From Chloroflexi bacterium 13_1_40CM_68_21 (GTDB taxonomy: Bacteria; Chloroflexota; Limnocylindria; P2-11E), in the NCBI GenBank assembly GCA_001917735.1, contig MNEO01000014.1, positions 1 through 18,578 on the forward strand: a stretch of DNA of 18,578 nt. The letters are read 5' to 3'. Shown here in pieces: positions 13,804-18,578 of the stretch. Position 1 is the first letter of the stretch. Each line of letters opens with the position of its first letter. Both the position numbers and the translations under genes were made by a program. The notes under the pieces were generated by a model, which was not told the DNA's origin, did no database searches, and saw nothing but the letters and a program-made list of their open reading frames with translations.

Positions 13804-14501
13804 TCGTCCCGTCCATCGATGTCCGCGCGCGGCGGCTCGCCGACGGCTCGAGCGCTACCGTCCGCGCGCGAGCGCGCGAGCTCGTCGACGCCGGCGCGCG
13901 CGAGCTGCATCTCGTCGACCTCGACGGCGCGGAGACGGGCATCTTCGCGAACGCCGAGGTGCTCGCCGAGGCCGCGCGCGCATCGGGCGTCCCCTGCCGG
14001 CTCGCCGGCGGCCTGTCGCGGACCGACGACGCGCGCGATGCGCTCGAGCGGGGCTTCGCGGGAGTCCTCTTCTCGAGCGCGGTGTTCGGCGACGACGACC
14101 TGCTGCGCGAGATCGCGGGTCTGGGTGAACGGGCCATCGTCGAGATCGAAGCAAAAGCCGGATTCCTTGCGCCGCGCGGCGGCGACGCGGAGCTCGTCGC
14201 GGTCGCGACGGGTCGCGGCGCACTGGCCTCGGCCAGGGCGGCCGTGATCGCCGGCGTGCGCGCGCTGTACCTCATCGATCTCAGCGGCGAGGGCCGTTTG
14301 GCGGGGCCGCCGCTCGCCCTCGTCGATGCGATCCGCGGCGTCGTCGGCAGGCGCGTTGCTCTGCACGCCGGCGGAGGCGTGCGCGACCTAGCCGACATCA
14401 GCGCGCTGGCCGCGCGCGGCGTGGCGTCGGTCGTGATCGGCCGCGCCATCCGCGACGGGCTGTTCTCTCTCGCCGACGCGCAGAAGGCAGCGTCGGCGTG
14501 A
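13800..14501 (+). CDS. Divergent HisA/HisF-family (beta-alpha)8-barrel protein
   Basis: 233-residue protein that aligns with HisA, the ProFAR isomerase of histidine synthesis. It has the N-terminal PSIDV with the first catalytic Asp (D7), LHLVDLDGAETG (37-47), the phosphate-binding GGLSR (70-74) and GGGVRDLADI (191-200), and VVIGRAI (211-217). Two key positions differ: the second catalytic Asp is E117 (VEIEAKAG), and the Thr of the strand-6 'TD/TE' pair is I159 (LYLIDLSGEG). No other his gene is nearby. It may be a diverged but working HisA or a paralogue with another phosphosugar substrate. GTG 13800 makes the usual GTGA overlap with rsmG; GTG 13797 is adjacent and also possible. Confidence 0.75.
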   Translation: MIVPSIDVRARRLADGSSATVRARARELVDAGARELHLVDLDGAETGIFANAEVLAEAARASGVPCRLAGGLSRTDDARDALERGFAGVLFSSAVFGDDDLLREIAGLGERAIVEIEAKAGFLAPRGGDAELVAVATGRGALASARAAVIAGVRALYLIDLSGEGRLAGPPLALVDAIRGVVGRRVALHAGGGVRDLADISALAARGVASVVIGRAIRDGLFSLADAQKAASA

Positions 14502-15217
14502 AGATCGGCCTCCTCAGCGACATCCACGCGAACCTCACCGCGCTCGAGACGGTGCTCGAGGCCATCGGGACGGTCGATGCCCTCTGGGTCTGCGGCGATA
14601 CGGTCGGGTACGGACCCGACCCCTCGGATGTCCTGGCGCTGCTCATCGCACGCAAAGCGACGATCGTGGCGGGCAATCACGACCGAGCGGTCGCCAGAGG
14701 TGAGGATCTCGAGCTCTTCAACCGGCCGGCCGCGCTCGCGGCACGGATGCATCAGGGCTGGCTCTCGTCCGACGAGCGCGACACGCTAGCGAACCTGCCG
14801 ACGACGCTCGAGACCAACGGCGTGACCCTCTGTCACGGGAGCCTGCGCGATCCGCTGTGGGAGTACGTCACCAACCCGCGTTCGGCGGCCGCCTCGCTCG
14901 CGCTCGCCAAGACACCGCATTGCTGCGCGGGGCACACGCACGTGCCCTCGCTCTTCCGCGAGCGACCGGACGGCGCGCGGCCAGGCCGGGTCCGCTACGA
15001 AACGCCTTACCCGCTCGCACCGCGCGCCTTCCTCAATCCCGGAAGCGTCGGCCAGCCGCGGGACGGCGACCCCCGCGCGGCGTACGCCGTGCTCGACCTT
15101 GCGGCGGGCACCGTCACCTTCCATCGTTCGTCTTATCGACTGGATGAGACGCAACGACGCATCCGGAGCCGGGGGCTCCCGGGGATCTTCGCCGACCGCC
15201 TGGCGTTCGGCCTGTGA
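14498..15217 (+). CDS. YfcE/MJ0936-type metallophosphoesterase
   Basis: 239-residue calcineurin-like phosphoesterase (Metallophos_2 type) using two metal ions. All metal-binding motifs are present: D8 and H10 (LLSDIHANL), G33-D34 (CGDTVGYG), N60-H61 (AGNHDR), H113 (LCHGS), and H146 and H148 (GHTH). The late NPGSVGQPRDGDPRAAYAVLD segment is typical of the YfcE-like subgroup, whose members cleave phosphodiesters. The natural substrate is unknown. GTG at 14498 overlaps the preceding stop by 4 bases. Confidence 0.88.
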   Translation: MKIGLLSDIHANLTALETVLEAIGTVDALWVCGDTVGYGPDPSDVLALLIARKATIVAGNHDRAVARGEDLELFNRPAALAARMHQGWLSSDERDTLANLPTTLETNGVTLCHGSLRDPLWEYVTNPRSAAASLALAKTPHCCAGHTHVPSLFRERPDGARPGRVRYETPYPLAPRAFLNPGSVGQPRDGDPRAAYAVLDLAAGTVTFHRSSYRLDETQRRIRSRGLPGIFADRLAFGL

Positions 15218-15677
15218 GCTGCTGCTCGTCGGGTTGCTGGTGGGCGGCTGCGCGAGCAGCTCCGGCGTGAGCGGCGTGCAGAGCCTGCCCTTCGTCGACC
15301 ACGGGACGACGCAGCAATCGGGCGGCGACGGCGGCCCGCGCATCGTCGTCGCGACCGACCCCGTGCTGACCGGGCTCGGTCAGCTCGCGCCGGCCGCCCA
15401 GGGCGGGCGTCTCTACATCGGAGTGTTCGCCGGAACCCAGCGCACCGGCGGATACAGCGTGAAGGTCGATCGCATCGAGCGGAACGGCGACAGCCTCGTC
15501 GTCCATTGCACGTTCAGCGCGCCCGCGCCTGGCGCCCTTGTGATCCAGGTGATCACCTCGCCGGCGCAGCTCGTCTCGATCGACCAGCAGAGCGCGTCCG
15601 GCGTGCGGAGCGCCGTGCTGCTTGATCAATCGGGGACCGAGCGCGCCCGCGCGACCGTGACACAATCCCGTTCCTGA
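15144..15677 (+). CDS. Lipoprotein with PrcB C-terminal-type domain
   Basis: Predicted lipoprotein: a short hydrophobic stretch ending in the lipobox LLVGGC (C36 counted from ATG 15144), a disordered Ser/Gly segment, then a domain resembling the C-terminal domain of PrcB, a protease complex subunit: YIGVFAGTQRTGGYSVKVDR, a beta-rich middle and PGALVIQVITSPAQLVSI. Its partner is unknown. The start is uncertain. ATG 15144 lies 74 bases inside the phosphoesterase gene and gives an unusually long N-region with no Shine-Dalgarno. The GTG overlapping the upstream TGA (15214) is out of frame by one, and CTG 15219 would leave no positive charge. The stop is one base before the next start. Confidence 0.72.
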   Translation: MRRNDASGAGGSRGSSPTAWRSACELLLVGLLVGGCASSSGVSGVQSLPFVDHGTTQQSGGDGGPRIVVATDPVLTGLGQLAPAAQGGRLYIGVFAGTQRTGGYSVKVDRIERNGDSLVVHCTFSAPAPGALVIQVITSPAQLVSIDQQSASGVRSAVLLDQSGTERARATVTQSRS

Positions 15678-15678
15678 T

Positions 15679-17742
15679 GTGAGCGACGACGAAGGGAACG
15701 GCGAATCGCCGGAGACCCCATCGCTCGAAGAGCGCACCACGAAGTCCGGGCGACTTCCCGGCGACCGCTACGTTCGGATCCATCAGCCCTCGGACTTCCG
15801 CCGACGCGGCGACCTTTATGTCACCAGACCGGAAGCGCTGCGTCCCGATACCGCCGCGGGCCGCTTTTACAACGCGGTGCGGCGATTTCTCTTCGGGCCC
15901 CCGCTCAGCATGGAGGCCGAAGAGACCGAGCGTCTCTCGGTCTTTACAGGGCTCGCGATCCTCGGTTCGGACAACATCTCCTCGTCCGCCTATGCGACCG
16001 AAGAAGCGATGCGCGTTCTCGCGCTTGCCGGCATCGGCGCATTCGTATTCCTGACGCCGATCGCGATCGCGATCGTCGGCGTCCTTGCCATCGTGGTGCT
16101 CTCGCAGTCGCAGGTCATCCAGGCCTACCCGAACGGAGGCGGGAGCTATGTGGTCGCGAGCGACAACCTGGGCGTGCTCCCCGGTCTGGTCGCAGCCGCG
16201 GCGCTGCTCATCGACTACGTCTTGACGGTCTCCGTCTCGACCGCCGCAGGCGTCCAGGCGATAACGAGCTTCGTGCCGAACCTGCACCAGTTTTCGGTGG
16301 AGGTGGGGCTCGTCTTCATCGCCATCCTCATGATCGGGAATCTGCGCGGTGTTCGGGAGGCCGGCGTGATGTTCGCCGGTCCGACGTACGTCTACATTGC
16401 CGCGCTCGGCATGCTGATCCTGTACGGCCTCTTTCGCGTCCTCACCGGAGACATTCCGCCGGCCGCGGTGCCGCCGGTTCCATTCGGCCCTGAGGGCGAG
16501 CAGCAGCTTGTCGGACTCGCCGGGGTGCTCCTGATCCTCCGAGCCTTCGCATCAGGGTCGGTCGGGCTCACCGGGAGCGAGGCCATCGCCAACGGCGTGC
16601 CAAGCATGCAGAAGGAGGAACGCCGCAACGCCACGATCACCCTTGTCCTGATGGGTGTGACCTTCAGCACGATCTTCCTCGGATTGACCTTCCTCGCGCA
16701 GAGCATCGGCACGGTCCCCGACCGCTCTGAGATCGAGACGCTCAACAGCCTCGTGACGCGGTCGCTCGTGGGCTACTCGCCGCTGTACTACGTCGTCCAG
16801 GGGTCGACGGCGCTGCTGCTGGCGCTTGCGGCGAATACGGGATTCACGGGTTTCCCACGCCTCGCGTCGGTGCTCGCCAACGACCGCTTCATGCCCCGCC
16901 AGTTCGCATACCGGGGCGAGCGGCTCGCGTTTTCGTTCGGGATCGTCGCTCTCGCCGTCGTGTCGGCGGCCGTCCTGGTCTGGCGTGAGGGCAGCGTCAC
17001 CGAGCTCATCCCCTTCTATACGATCGGCGTATTCCTGGCCTTCACGCTCTCGCAGACCGGACTCGTCCGTCGTTGGCGCCGGCTGCGATCCCCCGGCTGG
17101 CAGTGGCGAGCCGGCCTCAACCTCCTTGGCGCGGCGGTGACGGGCCTCGTGTTAGTCATCGTGCTTGTCGCGAAGGCCGGCGAGGGAGCGTGGCTCGTCG
17201 TGCTCGTGATCCCGGTGATCGTCTCGCTGCTCCTTGCCATCCACCGCCACTACATGCGGGTGCAGGACGCGCTGGTCATCGAGCGCCTCGACGAAGAGGT
17301 GCCTGCCGTGCGTCCGCCGGTCGTCGTCATCCCCGTAGGCCGCCTCGACCGCGCGACCGCGCGCGCGGTCGCGTTCGCCCGGTCCATTTCGCCGGCGGTC
17401 AAGGCGGTCCACATCGCGACGAGCGAGGAGAGCGCCACGGAGTTCAGCAAGCGCTGGGACAAATGGGCAGGAAAGGTGCCGCTCGATGTCATCGAGTCGC
17501 CGTACCGCTCGCTCGTGCCCCCGCTGCTCAGGTACATCGATGCGTTGCAGGCCAAGGACCCGGATAGACCCATCACGGTCGTCCTCGCGTCCTTCGTGCC
17601 ACACAGCTGGTGGGAGTGGCTGCTCCATAGCCAGACCGCGCTGCGGCTCAAGGCGAGCCTGCTCTTCCGCCCGAACACGATCGTCATAGACGTGCCGTAC
17701 CACTTCGACGACGGGCACGACCATCAGGGCAAGCGTCATTGA
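15679..17742 (+). CDS. kimA: KimA-type potassium/proton permease (APC superfamily), copy 1
   Basis: 687-residue transporter closely resembling Bacillus subtilis KimA (YdaO), a high-affinity potassium/proton symporter in the cytoplasmic membrane. An N-terminal cytoplasmic extension (about 1-80, with GDRYVRI) precedes the APC core. TM1 has SDNISSSAYATE with D98 and Y105, and TM3 has LLIDYVLTVSVS with D179 and Y180; their spacing equals that of the Asp/Tyr pairs implicated in K+ and H+ handling in KimA. AYPNGGGSYVV, NLRGVREAG, ALAANTGFTGFPRLA and FTLSQTGLVRRW are also family-typical. After the last helix a universal-stress-like domain (about 535-675) begins PPVVVIPVGRLD. No ydaO riboswitch fits in the one-base gap upstream. 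GTG 15679 is the only sensible start. Confidence 0.9.
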   Translation: MSDDEGNGESPETPSLEERTTKSGRLPGDRYVRIHQPSDFRRRGDLYVTRPEALRPDTAAGRFYNAVRRFLFGPPLSMEAEETERLSVFTGLAILGSDNISSSAYATEEAMRVLALAGIGAFVFLTPIAIAIVGVLAIVVLSQSQVIQAYPNGGGSYVVASDNLGVLPGLVAAAALLIDYVLTVSVSTAAGVQAITSFVPNLHQFSVEVGLVFIAILMIGNLRGVREAGVMFAGPTYVYIAALGMLILYGLFRVLTGDIPPAAVPPVPFGPEGEQQLVGLAGVLLILRAFASGSVGLTGSEAIANGVPSMQKEERRNATITLVLMGVTFSTIFLGLTFLAQSIGTVPDRSEIETLNSLVTRSLVGYSPLYYVVQGSTALLLALAANTGFTGFPRLASVLANDRFMPRQFAYRGERLAFSFGIVALAVVSAAVLVWREGSVTELIPFYTIGVFLAFTLSQTGLVRRWRRLRSPGWQWRAGLNLLGAAVTGLVLVIVLVAKAGEGAWLVVLVIPVIVSLLLAIHRHYMRVQDALVIERLDEEVPAVRPPVVVIPVGRLDRATARAVAFARSISPAVKAVHIATSEESATEFSKRWDKWAGKVPLDVIESPYRSLVPPLLRYIDALQAKDPDRPITVVLASFVPHSWWEWLLHSQTALRLKASLLFRPNTIVIDVPYHFDDGHDHQGKRH

Positions 17743-18578
17743 GCGGCGAGGAGGACGAGCGCCCCGAGGCGCCGTCGCTCGAGAAGCGCGTGACCCAGGC
17801 CGGGCGTCACGTCGGCGATCGCTACGTTCGCATCGTCCGGCCGATCGGCAGCGGGTTGCGAGGTCACGGGGGCCGGTACGTCGCTACCGAGCAGACCATG
17901 GCGGCAGCCGGGCGCTTTGGACGCGCCTGGAACGCCGGCCTGCGCGTCCTCATTGGCAAGCGTCTCCACAGCGAAGCGGAGGCCGAGGAGCGCGTCGGCG
18001 TCGCGACCGGCCTTCCGATCCTCGCCTCGGACAACATCTCTTCGTCGGCCTACGCCACCGAGGAAGCGATGCGCGTCCTCGCGCTCGCGGGCGTGGGCGC
18101 GCTCGCACTCACGATGCCGATCGCCATCGCCGTCGTGTTCGTGCTCGCGATCGTCGTGCTCTCTGAGTCGCGGGTCATCCGCGCCTATCCGAACGGCGGC
18201 GGAAGCTATCTCGTCGCTCGCGAGAACCATGGGGTCATCGCCGGACTCGTAGCGGCGTCGGCTCTGCTCATCGACTACGTCCTCACGGTGGCGGTGTCCA
18301 CCGCGGCGGGCGTGGCCGCGATCTCGAGCTTCATGCCGGAGATCCATCCGTACCGCGTGCCGATCGGCCTCGCGCTCATCGCTCTGCTCGTGCTCGGCAA
18401 CCTGCGCGGCGTGCGTGAGGCGGGCCTGCTGTTCGCCGCGCCGACCTACGCCTACATGCTCGGGATGTTCGGGCTGCTTTCGATCGGCCTCTTCCGCATC
18501 GCGACCGGAGATGTTCCGCCGGCGGCAGTGCCGCCCGACCCGTTCGATCCGGCCGGGACCGCACCGCTCACGCTCCTG
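17739..18578 (+). CDS. kimA: KimA-type potassium/proton permease, copy 2, 3' partial
   Basis: First 280 codons of a second KimA-type permease, cut by the window end. TTG at 17739 forms a TTGA overlap with copy 1's stop and opens MSGEEDERPE. The N-terminal extension with SLEKRVTQAGRHVGDRYVRI parallels copy 1, and SDNISSSAYATEEAMRVLAL, AYPNGGGSYLVA, LLIDYVLTVAVSTAAG and NLRGVREAG follow at matching positions (D98 and Y105 have the same numbers). The copies differ clearly outside these motifs, so the duplication is not recent, and they may form a pair or respond to different conditions. The C-terminal domain lies beyond the window. Confidence 0.9.
   Translation, partial: MSGEEDERPEAPSLEKRVTQAGRHVGDRYVRIVRPIGSGLRGHGGRYVATEQTMAAAGRFGRAWNAGLRVLIGKRLHSEAEAEERVGVATGLPILASDNISSSAYATEEAMRVLALAGVGALALTMPIAIAVVFVLAIVVLSESRVIRAYPNGGGSYLVARENHGVIAGLVAASALLIDYVLTVAVSTAAGVAAISSFMPEIHPYRVPIGLALIALLVLGNLRGVREAGLLFAAPTYAYMLGMFGLLSIGLFRIATGDVPPAAVPPDPFDPAGTAPLTLL

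Noticed and set aside
15640..15680. c-di-AMP (ydaO/yuaA-type) riboswitch before the KimA permease
   Set aside because: Only one base separates the lipoprotein stop from the permease start, so there is no room for the element.
1..18578. tRNA, rRNA, CRISPR, transposase, phage or att-site signals
   Set aside because: Reading both strands I saw no cloverleaf-like tRNA, no regularly spaced repeats, no transposase or integrase motifs and no gene-free stretch over 300 bases.

Overview
This is a gene-dense, high-GC bacterial stretch with no RNA gene, insertion sequence, CRISPR array or phage gene. The mix of DegS-type cytosolic kinases with LuxR-type regulators, a SpoIID-domain protein, membrane-anchored cupredoxins, KimA-type potassium permeases and several GT-C membrane glycosyltransferases, together with heavy use of GTG/TTG starts and start/stop overlaps, suggests an uncultivated Chloroflexota-like lineage. 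That assignment is inference from gene content; nothing in the window proves it.

Layout. Block A (+ strand, 2-8635): a flippase-like membrane protein (LPG-synthase TM family, 5' end outside the window), a GT39/ArnT-like glycosyltransferase, two tandem paralogous GT-C-like membrane proteins, then a signalling set (DegS-like histidine kinase, NarL/LuxR-type regulator, second DegS-like protein) and a DinB-fold protein. Nearly every junction is a 4-base start/stop overlap, so the block looks like one translationally coupled operon. Block B (- strand, 13056 down to 8622): two membrane-anchored cupredoxins, hypoxanthine phosphoribosyltransferase (hpt), a SpoIID/LytB-domain exported protein and a GT87-like membrane glycosyltransferase, converging on block A with overlapping 3' ends. 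Block C (+ strand, 13069 to the end): rsmG, a divergent HisA-like barrel protein, a YfcE-type phosphoesterase, a PrcB-domain lipoprotein and two tandem KimA-type potassium permeases, the second cut by the window end.

The most unusual part is the signalling set at 5357-8120. The first kinase has all its catalytic motifs. The regulator has Glu in place of the phosphoacceptor Asp and has lost one residue of the acidic pocket. The second kinase keeps its phosphoacceptor His but has lost the N, G1 and most of the G2 motifs of its ATPase domain. On sequence alone this is one active kinase next to a probable pseudokinase and a probable non-phosphorylatable regulator.

Other points of interest are a probable AUA start codon for the GT87-like gene, a kinase whose coding signal runs upstream of any canonical start, four pairs of neighbouring paralogues in 18.6 kb, and divergent start codons only 12 bases apart. 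Functionally the window combines envelope glycan assembly, signalling, potassium uptake and housekeeping genes.
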